64,000 bases of DNA from an uncultured Bacillaceae bacterium (lineage in GTDB: Bacteria; Bacillota; Bacilli; Bacillales; Bacillaceae_L): NCBI GenBank assembly GCA_947497585.1, contig CANMHG010000001.1, positions 124,001-188,000 of the forward strand. Reading direction: 5' to 3'. Shown one piece after another: positions 8,115-17,197 of this stretch. How positions within the stretch are numbered: position 1 is the first letter of the stretch; each line of letters begins with the position of its first letter. The notes under the pieces are model-generated. The model made no database searches. It was not told the DNA's origin and worked only from the letters and a program-made list of their open reading frames with translations. Made by a program: the position numbers and the translations under genes.

Positions 8115-9455
8115 TTGGAGCTGGTAACAGTGAGTATGGAATTAATCATTCTTTTGATTTTAATAATACTGAATGCTTTCTTTGCTGCATCAGAGATTGC
8201 TTTAATCTCTTTAAATGATAATAAAGTAAGGTTAATGGCTGATAGTGGGGATAAAAAGGCAGTAATGCTCTATAAACTGCTAGCTGAACCTAGCAGTTTT
8301 TTAGCAACCATTCAAATTGGAATCACTCTTGCTGGGTTTCTAGCTAGTGCGTTTGCAGCAGGAAGCTTCGCGGGGGAGCTAACAGAATTCCTAATTACAC
8401 TTGGGGTACGCATTCCTTTACGAATACTTGATACCCTTTCAGTGTTCGTTGTGACTCTTATTTTAGCTTATTTTACGTTAGTACTAGGAGAGCTCGTTCC
8501 CAAACGCCTAGCCTTACAAAAAGCAGAGGCTATATCAAATTTTGCAGTTGCTCCATTAACCTTCCTTTCCAAAATTTCTTCACCATTTGTAAAGTTATTA
8601 ACTTTTTCAACGAATACAATTGTTCGTTTATTTGGAGTGGACCCAAATGCGGAAGATGAAAATGTAACAGAAGAGGAAATTCGTATGATGGTGGATGTTG
8701 GAAAAGAGAAAGGGACGATACAGGAAGCTGAGAAAATAATGATCAATAATATTTTCGAATTTGACAACAAAACGGTTTCTGATATCATGACACATCGGAC
8801 AAACATTATTGCCATTCCCATACAATACACGTTAAAGGAAACAACTAGGCTAGTTTTAGATGAGAGATACACCAGGTTTCCAGTTTATGAAGAGAACATA
8901 GATAACATCATTGGTGTTTTGCATTCTAAGGATTTAATTCAGTTTATAGAAAACTGTGAGGAAGAGCGATTTAATATGAGAGAGCTTTTAAGGGACCCTT
9001 ATTTTGTTCTTGAATCAAAACAAATCGACAACCTATTAAAAGAAATGCAGGAATTCAATATTCATCTGGCTATTGCTGTTGATGAATATGGAGGCACAGA
9101 TGGTATTATAACAATAGAAGATATCATTGAAGAAATAGTAGGTAATATCTTTGACGAATATGATGAAAATGAAGAGGATAAAAATGAAATCGTTGAGCTT
9201 GGAAATGGTGAATACCTGATAGCGGGAAGTGCAAATCTATATACAGTTGAAGAAATAGTAAAAATGGATTTGCCAACTGATGAATTCGACACCATAAGTG
9301 GCTTTGTGATTGGTCAAATCGGTTATATTCCTTCGGGCAATGATTTACCAACAGTTGAATATCAGAACATCACTTTTTCAATTGAAGAAATGAGCGAAAA
9401 ACGAATTATGAAAGTTAAGATATCAGTTAAGGAAAATGAAGTATATAAAGACTAA
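8115..9455 (+). CDS. CNNM/CorC (UPF0053, hemolysin-like) membrane transporter
   Basis: 446 residues in the standard order: DUF21/CNNM transmembrane domain (residues 1-190, with NAFFAASEIALISL and the LGELVPKRLALQ motif), a CBS pair (about 205-330, SDIMTHRTNIIAIP and DEYGGTDGIITIEDIIEEIVG), and a C-terminal CorC_HlyC domain. Family members take part in Mg2+ or other cation export/homeostasis. TTG 8115 follows GAGG at 8103-8106; GTG 8130 is an alternative start. Single gene with a strong bidirectional terminator behind it. Confidence 0.88.
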   Translation: MELVTVSMELIILLILIILNAFFAASEIALISLNDNKVRLMADSGDKKAVMLYKLLAEPSSFLATIQIGITLAGFLASAFAAGSFAGELTEFLITLGVRIPLRILDTLSVFVVTLILAYFTLVLGELVPKRLALQKAEAISNFAVAPLTFLSKISSPFVKLLTFSTNTIVRLFGVDPNAEDENVTEEEIRMMVDVGKEKGTIQEAEKIMINNIFEFDNKTVSDIMTHRTNIIAIPIQYTLKETTRLVLDERYTRFPVYEENIDNIIGVLHSKDLIQFIENCEEERFNMRELLRDPYFVLESKQIDNLLKEMQEFNIHLAIAVDEYGGTDGIITIEDIIEEIVGNIFDEYDENEEDKNEIVELGNGEYLIAGSANLYTVEEIVKMDLPTDEFDTISGFVIGQIGYIPSGNDLPTVEYQNITFSIEEMSEKRIMKVKISVKENEVYKD

Positions 9456-9493
9456 AACAAGCAAAAACGTGAATTTTCGTTTTTGCTTGTTTA
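9454..9493. terminator. Bidirectional terminator
   Basis: A 15-bp stem AAACAAGCAAAAACG/CGTTTTTGCTTGTTT lies between the convergent CNNM and MFS genes, with A and T runs on either side so that it works on both strands. Confidence 0.92.
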
Positions 9494-9497
9494 ATGT

Positions 9498-10727
9498 CTA
9501 ATTCGATAATTCGTTCGTTTCTCTATAATAAATCGCTCTAGATGGTCTATACACTAGTTGGATTAATGCCAAGCTAACAGTCATATTAAGAATTGAGGCG
9601 ATGATAATTGTATAACGTAATTCTAAAAGTTCACCTGTAAAACCAATTAACAAGATAAAGGCGATTTGTAGGAAACTTTGGAATGTTCCAAACACACTTA
9701 ATATCCGCCCCATCATATCTGTTGGTACATTATTTTGGACAAAAGTCATGAAACCAGTGTTATAGAAAGCATTAAAGTAACCTAGTATGATAAAACCTAC
9801 TGCGACAGATGTGAAAGAGAACGAAAAAGCGTAAATGAGATACCCGATGGCAACCATAAAGTAACCAACTCCCATCAGCTTCTGGATTGAGAGTCTTTTT
9901 GAGAAAACAGAAACAGTCAAAGCACCTATTATATGGCCAATACCTGTGATACTTATTAAGTAGCCAAAATCTGCTTCTGATAACCCAAGTACCGTTTGGG
10001 TGAAAACGACCTCTTGAGCATCCATTCCTAAAGCAATTACCATGATAAACTGAGCAATCGCGTAGATTGTTACAATATATTTGCTGTCTTTACTAAAGGT
10101 TAGCACATGTCGCCAATCCTGTTTAAGATTAGTGAGACTTAGAACATTTCCGTATGAAATACTATTGTGTTTCTCTAAATTTGGTAGAAGTAATAAGATG
10201 ATTGCTGAAACAATAAATGTAACTGCGTTAATCCAGATAGCAACTTTCGCAGAGCTAATAATTAATAAAATTCCAGCAATCGCAGGACCCATTAAAAACG
10301 CACCAGATGTTACTAGACTGCGAAATGAATTGAATTTCTTCCGCTGCTCCTGAGGGATTAGTTTGGTGATATAGGTCATTGATGTTGGCTCGAAAAATGA
10401 TTTAGCTACGGACAGAAAAAATAGACAAGCGTAAATAAGCCATATCGAAGTTAAGAAAGGAATGACAGCCACTAAAAGTGCACGAAAGATGTCTGATGCA
10501 ATCATAAGATTTCTTTTGTTCATACGGTCAATAACGCTACCTGACCAAAATTTTGTCAGAATTGAAGCGATTGGTCCCATAATCCATAATCCGGCTACCG
10601 CAGCAGCGGAGTTTGTGATTTGAAAGACAAGGATATTAATAGCAACTAAGTATATAAAGTCACCAAAGGTAGATGTACCAATCCCAAATAGAAGTAGGAT
10701 TGAATTCTTTTTCGATACGTGATTCAC
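9498..10727 (-). CDS. MFS transporter
   Basis: 409 residues with about twelve hydrophobic segments. The loop GSVIDRMNKRNLMIASDIFRA matches the major facilitator motif A region in the form seen in MFS_3/enterobactin-exporter-like and macrolide-exporter-like proteins. Likely an exporter; substrate unknown. The start is GTG (complement of 10725-10727) with a GGGGG ribosome site about 8 bp upstream. The Nudix gene ends only 13 bp upstream on the same strand, so the two are probably co-transcribed. Confidence 0.85.
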   Translation of the reverse strand: MNHVSKKNSILLLFGIGTSTFGDFIYLVAINILVFQITNSAAAVAGLWIMGPIASILTKFWSGSVIDRMNKRNLMIASDIFRALLVAVIPFLTSIWLIYACLFFLSVAKSFFEPTSMTYITKLIPQEQRKKFNSFRSLVTSGAFLMGPAIAGILLIISSAKVAIWINAVTFIVSAIILLLLPNLEKHNSISYGNVLSLTNLKQDWRHVLTFSKDSKYIVTIYAIAQFIMVIALGMDAQEVVFTQTVLGLSEADFGYLISITGIGHIIGALTVSVFSKRLSIQKLMGVGYFMVAIGYLIYAFSFSFTSVAVGFIILGYFNAFYNTGFMTFVQNNVPTDMMGRILSVFGTFQSFLQIAFILLIGFTGELLELRYTIIIASILNMTVSLALIQLVYRPSRAIYYRETNELSN

Positions 10728-10740
10728 ACAAACAACCCCC

Positions 10741-11226
10741 TTATTTCATAGCTTCTTTTAAAATGAGTGTACTAAGTTCGTGATCATCTATTACATATGG
10801 GAGTTCCTCTGGTTCGACCCATATTCGTGAAGTTGCTTCATTTTCACGTTTAAAAGAAAGACACTCAGTTATTTCCATTCGATAAAATAATTGATAGCCA
10901 ATGAGAGGATACTTCCCTCCTGGATCAAAATGTGGGTTTTCTTCATGACTTACTTCAATCATTCCTATGTATTTGTGAGTCCCTTTAACATAGCCCTCTT
11001 CATATACTTCTCGATGGAGAGCATCTTCAGGTGTTTCATTGACTTCAATATGGCCACCTGGGGTGTTAAAGCCTCTTCCTTTTATATGTACAAGTAATAG
11101 TTTGTCTTGATAAAAGCAATACCCATGAACACTTGTCACTTTCTCAAGAGGAGGAAGTTCTGTAGTTGGATACCATGTTAGTTTCATATAGTGCTTGTCC
11201 CAATTCACATAGATTGTCTTTGTCAT
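10741..11226 (-). CDS. Nudix hydrolase
   Basis: About 161 residues. The Nudix box GGHIEVNETPEDALHREVYEEG fits GX5EX7REUXEEXG exactly, so it should hydrolyse a nucleoside diphosphate-linked substrate with Mg2+. The start at 11226 is preferred over 11235 because AAAAGG then lies at normal distance; from 11235 it would abut the codon. First gene of a two-gene unit with the MFS transporter. Substrate cannot be assigned. Confidence 0.87.
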   Translation of the reverse strand: MTKTIYVNWDKHYMKLTWYPTTELPPLEKVTSVHGYCFYQDKLLLVHIKGRGFNTPGGHIEVNETPEDALHREVYEEGYVKGTHKYIGMIEVSHEENPHFDPGGKYPLIGYQLFYRMEITECLSFKRENEATSRIWVEPEELPYVIDDHELSTLILKEAMK

Positions 11227-11305
11227 AGGGTTCATCCTTTTCTAGTAAACTTATAACTTGATTATACCAAAATATGGAGAATGAATAGGATGTTTTTACA
11301 TGAAA

Positions 11306-11340
11306 GAAGGTTACCTAAGGAATCAGATAACCTTCAGCCC
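11306..11340 (-). terminator. Hairpin terminator after the phosphatase gene
   Basis: Perfect 8-bp inverted repeat GAAGGTTA/TAACCTTC (11306-11313 and 11328-11335), followed on the minus strand by TTTCATG. The T-run is weak. Confidence 0.55.
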
Positions 11341-11343
11341 GAC

Positions 11344-12123
11344 CTAATTTAACATCAAGTCTCTAATATTTTGGAGATTTCGCTCTTCAATCTTACAGCC
11401 TTCTATTAAAAACCCCTCGACTGAACCAAATTGTTTCAACATATAGTCATGTGTATCGTGTAAATAATCTGCTTTCACAATAAGCACTGGTTTAATTCTC
11501 TCTCGTGGGATTTGAAATAAACTCATCAACCTAATAAATCTTTCAATCTTTTTCATTCTTGGTTCAATTAAGTCATTCGAACGTAAATACTCCTGCATGA
11601 CTGTTTCAAAAGGTACACCACATGTCAATTGAATCAAAGCTGAAATAAGTCCTGTACGATCTTTACCCCCTGTACAGTGAATCAAGGCAGGCAAATTACG
11701 AGATTGTGAGATAAGAGTTAGGGTTTGATTTATTTCTGCGACTCTTTCAGTAGCCATACTTTGATAAAAATCCTTTATTAAAACTTCAAAGTCCAAATCC
11801 TTAGAATTGCCCGTTAGGAACTTGAAAAACTCTTTATGTGAAAAATCCTGGCTATCATGGTAAATCGGGATGTGGATTTGTTGTAAATCTTTTGTTTGTG
11901 GCAAGCGGTCTGGCTTTGATTTTCTTTCATTTTCAGTCCGAAGATCAATGATTAATTTTAAATTATGTGATTCCAAGGTAGTTAGGTCTTTTCGTGTTAA
12001 ACGTGATAATTCATCTGATCTGAAGAGTATACCAGACTTCATATAGCGTCCATCTGTCGTTTTTAACCCGCCAATGTCACGAAAATTATATAATTTATCA
12101 AATGTTTTTGTAGTTGTATTCAT
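11344..12123 (-). CDS. Tyrosine-protein phosphatase (Y_phosphatase3 family)
   Basis: 259 residues. NFRDIGG near the start and the P-loop HCTGGKDRTG (Cys and Arg of CX5R) are diagnostic of the atypical tyrosine/lipid phosphatases, which include Listeria LipA and mycobacterial PtpB. Asp and Lys inside the loop (GKDR) suggest dual activity on phosphoinositide- or protein-type substrates. No signal peptide is seen, so it is cytosolic. Monocistronic. Physiological substrate unknown. Confidence 0.88.
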   Translation of the reverse strand: MNTTTKTFDKLYNFRDIGGLKTTDGRYMKSGILFRSDELSRLTRKDLTTLESHNLKLIIDLRTENERKSKPDRLPQTKDLQQIHIPIYHDSQDFSHKEFFKFLTGNSKDLDFEVLIKDFYQSMATERVAEINQTLTLISQSRNLPALIHCTGGKDRTGLISALIQLTCGVPFETVMQEYLRSNDLIEPRMKKIERFIRLMSLFQIPRERIKPVLIVKADYLHDTHDYMLKQFGSVEGFLIEGCKIEERNLQNIRDLMLN

Positions 12124-12311
12124 GTCTTGATCCTTTCACTATGTGTAATGCATCTCCACAAATTGTTTTTTTAGTAAATAATCTTTTTTCATTATTCACC
12201 CCACCTTTCTAGGAAATTTGCCATTTCGGCATTTACTATTATACATGGTAGATTTTCCTAGTTAAAGATAAATATAGAATATGTATGAATACGAAAAAGA
12301 CACTTTGTTTA

Positions 12312-12410
12312 GCGAGAAAATGGGGTAGATTAACGAGTAAATGAGGTAGAACCGCGAGAAAATCTGGCGAGTCGCGAATAAGTTAGTGGGAAAGACGAGA
12401 AAAGGGGTTT
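12312..12410. repeat. Degenerate 21-bp-period repeats in intergenic DNA
   Basis: CGAG/CGAA motifs followed by an A-rich run recur at 12313, 12334, 12355, 12375 and 12396, a spacing of 21, 21, 20 and 21 bp (two helical turns). This is the most structured part of the 450-bp gap 12124-12573. The rest of the gap shows the phosphatase promoter region and the ppaC terminator but no gene. Confidence 0.6.
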
Positions 12411-12522
12411 AATGCATCGAACTAATAGAGTGCAAGACAGTATTTCGTGAAAAAATCGTATGTGAATCCTCTAATTTACGTTGTATATAACATAGTAGGA
12501 AGCTAAAGCCCTATAATTCACT

Positions 12523-12556
12523 AAAAAACTGGCACCAGTTATTTACCAGTGCCAGC
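12523..12556 (-). terminator. Intrinsic terminator of ppaC
   Basis: CTGGCAC (12529-12535) pairs with GTGCCAG (12549-12555). On the minus strand the hairpin is followed by TTTTTTAG. It lies 18 bp after the ppaC stop. Confidence 0.85.
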
Positions 12557-12573
12557 CCTTACCTTATATACTC

Positions 12574-13506
12574 TTATCGTTTAGCTAATGTTTCTGTTAA
12601 AACCGGAACGATTTGTTTCTTACGTGATACAACACCTTTAAGTACAGCTGTGTTGTTGTCTAATTTAACATTGTAGGCTTCTTCAACAGCTTCAGCTTGC
12701 TTACCAAGAGCAAGACCTACTGAATCATTATTTAAAATGTCAGTAACCACGAAGAAGAATAAATCTAGATTTTTAGCTGCGATTACAGCATTTAGTGCAT
12801 CTTCAATTTCACCTTGACGAGCAAGAACTTCTTTCGTATCAACTGCATTTACTTGTGCAATTTCAACTTTATAGCTACCCATTTGGAATTCTTTTGCATC
12901 AAGAGAAATTAATTGAGCAATTGTTTTATCACTTAAGTCTGCACCAGCTTTTAGCATATCAAGACCATAACTATCTGCATCTACACCAGCAATCTCAGCT
13001 AGTTCACGAGCTGCAGCTACGTCTTGCTCCGTGCATGTTGGTGATTTGAAAAGTAATGAGTCAGAAATGATCGCAGAAAGCATTAAGCCAGCAATGTTCT
13101 TTTCAATCTCTACACCATTTTCTTTGTATAACTTATTTAAAATCGTCGCAGTACATCCGACTGGTTCACAACGATAGTATAAAGGATCACTTGTCTCAAA
13201 GTTTGCAATACGGTGGTGATCAATTACTTCTAATACCGTCACTTCTTCAATTCCATCTGCACTTTGTTGACGCTCATTGTGGTCAACTAAAATAACTTTT
13301 TTAGCTTCAGTTGCAACAGAGCTGATTAAACGAGGGGCTTCAGCTTTGAATGTATCTAAAGCAAATTGAGTTTCCCCATTAACTTCTCCTAATCTAACTG
13401 GCTCAACATCCATGCCAAGTTTCGTTTTTAAATCTGCATAGGCAATCGCAGAACAAATTGTGTCAGTATCAGGGTTCTTATGACCGAAAATAAGTACTTT
13501 TTCCAT
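12574..13506 (-). CDS. ppaC: Manganese-dependent inorganic pyrophosphatase
   Basis: 310 residues, the usual size for family II pyrophosphatase (DHH superfamily). Metal-binding motifs are all present: [14 protein letters not shown] near the start, VDHNE, and DHH around residue 97. The C-terminal DHHA2 domain ends in [10 protein letters not shown]. It hydrolyses PPi to phosphate in the cytosol, pulling biosynthetic reactions forward. ATG 13506 has an AAGGAGA-type ribosome site. Monocistronic, divergent from the Nudix cluster. Confidence 0.97.
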   Translation of the reverse strand: MEKVLIFGHKNPDTDTICSAIAYADLKTKLGMDVEPVRLGEVNGETQFALDTFKAEAPRLISSVATEAKKVILVDHNERQQSADGIEEVTVLEVIDHHRIANFETSDPLYYRCEPVGCTATILNKLYKENGVEIEKNIAGLMLSAIISDSLLFKSPTCTEQDVAAARELAEIAGVDADSYGLDMLKAGADLSDKTIAQLISLDAKEFQMGSYKVEIAQVNAVDTKEVLARQGEIEDALNAVIAAKNLDLFFFVVTDILNNDSVGLALGKQAEAVEEAYNVKLDNNTAVLKGVVSRKKQIVPVLTETLAKR

Positions 13507-13709
13507 ACTCTATCTCCTTTATATATGTAGTTTGTTTGTTATAAGTTTACCATATGTTAGTCGATTAAAAAATGAAAAGACCACTAATTAGAATATCACA
13601 AAATACGTATGTCGTAATCTTCATTTTTTACTTTTTTATAAAAAGGGTGAAATCAACTGGAAAAAGAATGGTATAATATACGGAAATTGCGAAACCGGAA
13701 GTGAATAGT

Positions 13710-14165
13710 ATGATTCGAAAAGCAGTAGGGGCAATAATTTATCAAGAAGATGAAATTCTACTTGTACATAAGGTGAAAATGAGCGACGCTAAATCAGGTC
13801 CAGAATACATAGTAGGAGAATGGGATTTCCCAAAAGGTGGAGTCAAACCGTCTGATGTTAATCTTGAAGAAGCACTACTCCGCGAATTATATGAAGAAAC
13901 CGGTTCAAAGGATTATCAGGTCAAAGGTAAGTTTGACCAGAAAGTTTGCTTTGAATTTCCTCAGGATATAAAAGAAAAGATTGGCTATGATTCTCAGGAA
14001 ACGACAATGTTTTATGTTGAATTTCAAGGAGACCGAGTATCATTACAACCTATTGATGATGAAATTAGTCAGGTCAAATTTGTTAAGAGAGACCAGGTCT
14101 TAGATGAACTAAGTTATGATGAGACAAAAGAGTATTATAAATTGGTGGTGAACAAAAGATGTTAA
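13710..14165 (+). CDS. Nudix hydrolase with a variant Nudix box
   Basis: About 151 residues. The catalytic part of the Nudix box (LLRELYEETG) is intact and preceded by FPKGGVKPSD, but the first conserved Glu position of GX5EX7REUXEE reads Val. ATG 13710 is favoured over GTG 13701 because GGAAGTGA lies just upstream of 13710. The stop overlaps the start of the 52-aa membrane peptide gene, making it the first gene of a translationally coupled four-gene cluster. Substrate unknown. Confidence 0.85.
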   Translation: MIRKAVGAIIYQEDEILLVHKVKMSDAKSGPEYIVGEWDFPKGGVKPSDVNLEEALLRELYEETGSKDYQVKGKFDQKVCFEFPQDIKEKIGYDSQETTMFYVEFQGDRVSLQPIDDEISQVKFVKRDQVLDELSYDETKEYYKLVVNKRC

Positions 14166-14317
14166 TCCTAGTCAGTTTGCTCTTAATTACAATTTTGTTA
14201 CTATTAATCTTTCTGTTCAATAAAGTTAGAAAGCTAGAAACAATGCTAGACCAGCAGCAGGTAGAACATAATGAAATGTTCGTTTTATTAAAACAGATCA
14301 AGGAGGAGAACCGATGA
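14159..14317 (+). CDS. 52-residue single-pass membrane protein
   Basis: Begins MLILVSLLLITILLLLIFLF, one strong transmembrane helix, then a charged helical tail ending KQIKEENR. ATG 14159 overlaps the Nudix stop by 7 bp, and its TGA overlaps the ATG of the following gene (ATGA). A GGTGGTGA ribosome site lies upstream. The tight coupling on both sides supports a real small gene despite its size. It resembles no family I recognise; a coupling or anchoring subunit for the neighbouring membrane proteins is possible but speculative. Confidence 0.7.
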   Translation: MLILVSLLLITILLLLIFLFNKVRKLETMLDQQQVEHNEMFVLLKQIKEENR

Positions 14318-15219
14318 AAAAATTCATATTGTATGTTGGATTAGTAATTATACTCCTTAGTTGGATTGGCAATTATCTCTATTTTTCTATGAATCAATTA
14401 GTTAAACCAGTTATGCTCAAACACTTTTACCAAAAACATATTGAAGAGGAAACGTTATTTGAATTACATTACTTAATTAATCGCAATCAAAAGGTAGATA
14501 TTTCAACTATTCAAATTCCTGGATTAGACTATGTTCAAATCATTGATGAAGGTCATCAATACAATACATATCGACATCATGAATTAAAAACAATTTTTGT
14601 TAAAATTGAAAAACATGTACTAGAGGACAAAATCAAAGACGGTTTTGTCATTAATGAAGTTGAAGCGTTCCTAACAAATGGGGAACGAGTTATATATGAT
14701 ATTGGAGAAATCACCCTTGGTGAGTGGAAGCGAGGTCCATTTGAATTTCGTGCTGCAGGTGGTTCATCAGATGGCAGCTCCTTCGACTTTGTGGCTGCAG
14801 AAGAAGATCTAACTCTTCATTCGTACGAAATACCATATCCTGAAAAATTATCAAGTGGGTTAACATTGTTTGTAAATCATGAGCAAGCTTCACTTATGCC
14901 CATTGCTATAGAGATGAGAAATGGGAACCATTTACCAGATGATAATCCAGCAGAGAAGTTAAAGGATGTTACGGTTGACAAATTAGATCAGAAAATCTTT
15001 CCACTTGAACTTAGAGCAGGGGAGTTCTTAAATGTAGAGCACCATTTTTCTTTTACTGGCAAAGATCCAAATCGATACCATTATTACTATTTTGAAGTTG
15101 AATTTAATGGAGAAACAAAGAATGGAAGTTCCTTTACCCATGGTACGGTTCTTCATTATAATCCGTATTTTAGTGAGTACGATATAAAGCAGATATTAAA
15201 AGAGGAAAGGGGGAAATAA
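14314..15219 (+). CDS. Membrane-anchored hypothetical protein
   Basis: 301 residues. One N-terminal hydrophobic segment (LYVGLVIILLSWIGNYLYF) serves as a signal anchor; the remaining ~275 residues are hydrophilic, beta-rich in appearance and predicted outside the cell. A perfect AAGGAGG precedes ATG 14314. It overlaps the upstream 52-aa gene by 4 bp and is followed after 1 bp by another membrane protein gene, so the cluster is an operon. No catalytic motif or known domain recognised. Confidence 0.75.
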   Translation: MKKFILYVGLVIILLSWIGNYLYFSMNQLVKPVMLKHFYQKHIEEETLFELHYLINRNQKVDISTIQIPGLDYVQIIDEGHQYNTYRHHELKTIFVKIEKHVLEDKIKDGFVINEVEAFLTNGERVIYDIGEITLGEWKRGPFEFRAAGGSSDGSSFDFVAAEEDLTLHSYEIPYPEKLSSGLTLFVNHEQASLMPIAIEMRNGNHLPDDNPAEKLKDVTVDKLDQKIFPLELRAGEFLNVEHHFSFTGKDPNRYHYYYFEVEFNGETKNGSSFTHGTVLHYNPYFSEYDIKQILKEERGK

Positions 15220-15220
15220 G

Positions 15221-15823
15221 GTGAGTAGTGGTTATAATAGGCTACTTTGGGGATTTCTACTTGTTATACTCGATCTTCGAATCATGGGCTTTGATCTGTT
15301 AATCGATGCAGTTGGTTACTTTATTGTAGTTTCGGGTTTGAAAATCTTAAGCGCACAATCAGAATCTTTCAGGAAAGCACAAGTTTTTGCTGTAATCCTC
15401 GGCATCCTTTCTATTCCCTCAATGATTGATTTTGCAGCGACATTTCCATTAGAACAGGGAATTTTACCGACCAACCTTTTCATAGGTTCATTGTTTTATT
15501 CTAGCATTCTTGGTTTTTTACACATTGTTCTTGCTTTTTATATTTTTAGAGGGATGATGGAGATGGTTACACAAGCCAATCTTCATGGTATGCCTGAGAG
15601 AGTACAAGGAAGAGCGCGTTTTTATATTTATTCGTCCATTATTATTCTTGCAATCATGCCAACTTTATTGAATTTGAATGACGAAGCTGGGATATATGTA
15701 CTTTTTACTATTGCATTTGTATCTTTTATTGTTGAATTATTTTTTATCCTACTTATCAGAGAATTTAGGAATTCCTTTCGAAAATTGGAGAACGTAACAA
15801 TCAGTCCAAAAGATGAGGCGTAG
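15221..15823 (+). CDS. Multi-pass membrane protein of unknown function
   Basis: 200 residues with about five hydrophobic segments (LLWGFLLVILDLRI, AVGYFIVVSGLKIL, FAVILGILSIPSMI, a segment near residue 95, and a C-terminal pair). GTG 15221 follows a GAGGAAAGGGGG ribosome site. Last gene of the coupled cluster; a terminator overlaps its 3' end. No family assigned. Confidence 0.75.
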   Translation: MSSGYNRLLWGFLLVILDLRIMGFDLLIDAVGYFIVVSGLKILSAQSESFRKAQVFAVILGILSIPSMIDFAATFPLEQGILPTNLFIGSLFYSSILGFLHIVLAFYIFRGMMEMVTQANLHGMPERVQGRARFYIYSSIIILAIMPTLLNLNDEAGIYVLFTIAFVSFIVELFFILLIREFRNSFRKLENVTISPKDEA

Positions 15824-15841
15824 CATCCTCATCTTTTTTTA
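15808..15841 (+). terminator. Intrinsic terminator overlapping a gene end
   Basis: AAGATGAGG/CCTCATCTT stem followed by seven T residues. The left arm and loop include the last codons and stop of the preceding gene. Confidence 0.9.
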
Positions 15842-15945
15842 TTCCACATAGTGCAATGGTTCTAATTCTTATGTTAGTCCTCACGTATCACGGCTTAAAA
15901 GAGTATACTGCAACATAACATTCTTTTAAGGGTGGTAATTTTATT

Positions 15946-16560
15946 ATGAGATGGAGAAATTATGGATTATGGGCTTCAATTGCCTCTCTTTTATATATGT
16001 TTTTTCGGGACATGGGACTTCAAATTGATTTAACCCAATGGGAAACCTATGTTAATGGTATATTAGGTGTCCTTGTAGCTTTAGGAATCATTTCAAATCC
16101 GGAGGCAAGTAAAGGGTACTTTCAAATCAAAAAAAATGTAACTGGGCAAACAGGTCAACAGATGGCACAAAACGTACAAAATCAATTTGTTCAAAATGAA
16201 ATGACCAATCAAAATCAGCAAGTGCCTACGAATGAACCGAGTATTCAAAATTCTGCTTCGTATGGAATACCGATGACATCTCAAAACAATGGTGGAGGAA
16301 ATACAGCAAACCAACAACCCCAAGTACAGACCAACTCTACAGTTCAACAAGGCCAGATGCAACAATACCCAATGAACCAACAAGGACAGATGCAACAAAC
16401 ACCAATAAATCAACAAAACCAAATGCAACCCAATAATATGAACCAACAGGAAAATATGCAGCAAACTCAAACAAATCCTCAGACAAATAATCAACCAAGG
16501 GAAGAAGTTGAAGCCCCGCCAATGGAACAAATAGGGGCTGAGCATAACGAGAGATGGTAA
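15946..16560 (+). CDS. Holin-like (phi LC3/Phage_holin_1 type) N-terminus fused to a Q/N-rich tail
   Basis: 204 residues. The first ~65 resemble phage holin family 1: NYGLWASIASLLYMFF as the first hydrophobic segment, then VNGILGVLVALGIISNPEASKGYF as the second. The remaining ~135 residues are low-complexity and rich in Gln, Asn, Met and Pro, with QxQMQQ-type repeats, ending in an acidic tail. No phage genes flank it and no endolysin follows, so it is more likely a domesticated membrane protein than a lysis gene. Its own promoter and terminator make it a single-gene unit. Confidence 0.75.
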   Translation: MRWRNYGLWASIASLLYMFFRDMGLQIDLTQWETYVNGILGVLVALGIISNPEASKGYFQIKKNVTGQTGQQMAQNVQNQFVQNEMTNQNQQVPTNEPSIQNSASYGIPMTSQNNGGGNTANQQPQVQTNSTVQQGQMQQYPMNQQGQMQQTPINQQNQMQPNNMNQQENMQQTQTNPQTNNQPREEVEAPPMEQIGAEHNERW

Positions 16561-16566
16561 ATTCGA

Positions 16567-16599
16567 AAGGTAGTTAGCGAGAAACTAACTACCTTTTTT
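16567..16599 (+). terminator. Intrinsic terminator
   Basis: GGTAGTTAG pairs with CTAACTACC across a 7-nt loop and is followed by TTTTTT, immediately after the holin-like gene. Confidence 0.92.
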
Positions 16600-16691
16600 A
16601 CGTTTACTGTTAAAAGTAACAAACAAAATTGGAGATATTCTTTAATTCTTGATAGAATAGTAGAGAATATAGTTTTACTGGAGGACCTAAT

Positions 16692-17102
16692 ATGTCTGCT
16701 ATTGATAATTTAGTTACAGAATATAACGATGTACTTGTTAATATATATCAGTTTAATGAAGATTTACAAAATGATGAAGAGGTTGCTTCTTTATTAAGTC
16801 AATTTAAAAACTGGTATTACATCCCCGATCTAAATATGTTTGGACCAAGTAAATACATTGGTTATAAGAACATGAACTCGATTGTTTTTAACCAAGGAAT
16901 CCAAAAGTCTGAAGTAGAGACCGGTAAAGTTCTAAAAGAATGGTTTTACCCTCTTGAAACTAATACAAATGAAGATCTTGTTTTACGTACAGAATTAGCT
17001 AGTTTGTTAGAACAAGCTGATAAAAAATTGCGTGCAAATGCAATTATACACGTGCCAAAAAGCGTATTATTTTTGATGCTCGAGCCTAAATCTGTTGGGT
17101 AA
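16692..17102 (+). CDS. Hypothetical protein with FGPSKYIGYKNM motif
   Basis: 136 residues, soluble, acidic. The central motif WYYIPDLNMFGPSKYIGYKNM resembles a short conserved block seen at the N-terminus of some restriction-type and HNH proteins, but no nuclease domain is present here. RBS TGGAGGACC lies upstream of ATG 16692. A single gene between a terminator and the preQ1 leader. No function assigned. Confidence 0.65.
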   Translation: MSAIDNLVTEYNDVLVNIYQFNEDLQNDEEVASLLSQFKNWYYIPDLNMFGPSKYIGYKNMNSIVFNQGIQKSEVETGKVLKEWFYPLETNTNEDLVLRTELASLLEQADKKLRANAIIHVPKSVLFLMLEPKSVG

Positions 17103-17197
17103 GATTGTACTAATTATAGAAATATTTAAAAAACAGCATTTAGGATCTTTTTTATGATACAATAGCTTCACTTGAATAATAAATCCGCATTTGCGGT

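Noticed and set aside
14083..14301. 72-residue minus-strand frame
   Set aside because: Shadow of the 52-aa membrane gene and the Nudix end; no start site support.
16093..16545. 150-residue minus-strand frame
   Set aside because: It is the opposite strand of the Q/N-rich tail; its Leu/Ile-rich composition follows from CAA/CAG codons read backwards.
15946..16560. Prophage lysis module
   Set aside because: Only the holin-like fold is present; no endolysin, portal, capsid or integrase genes nearby.
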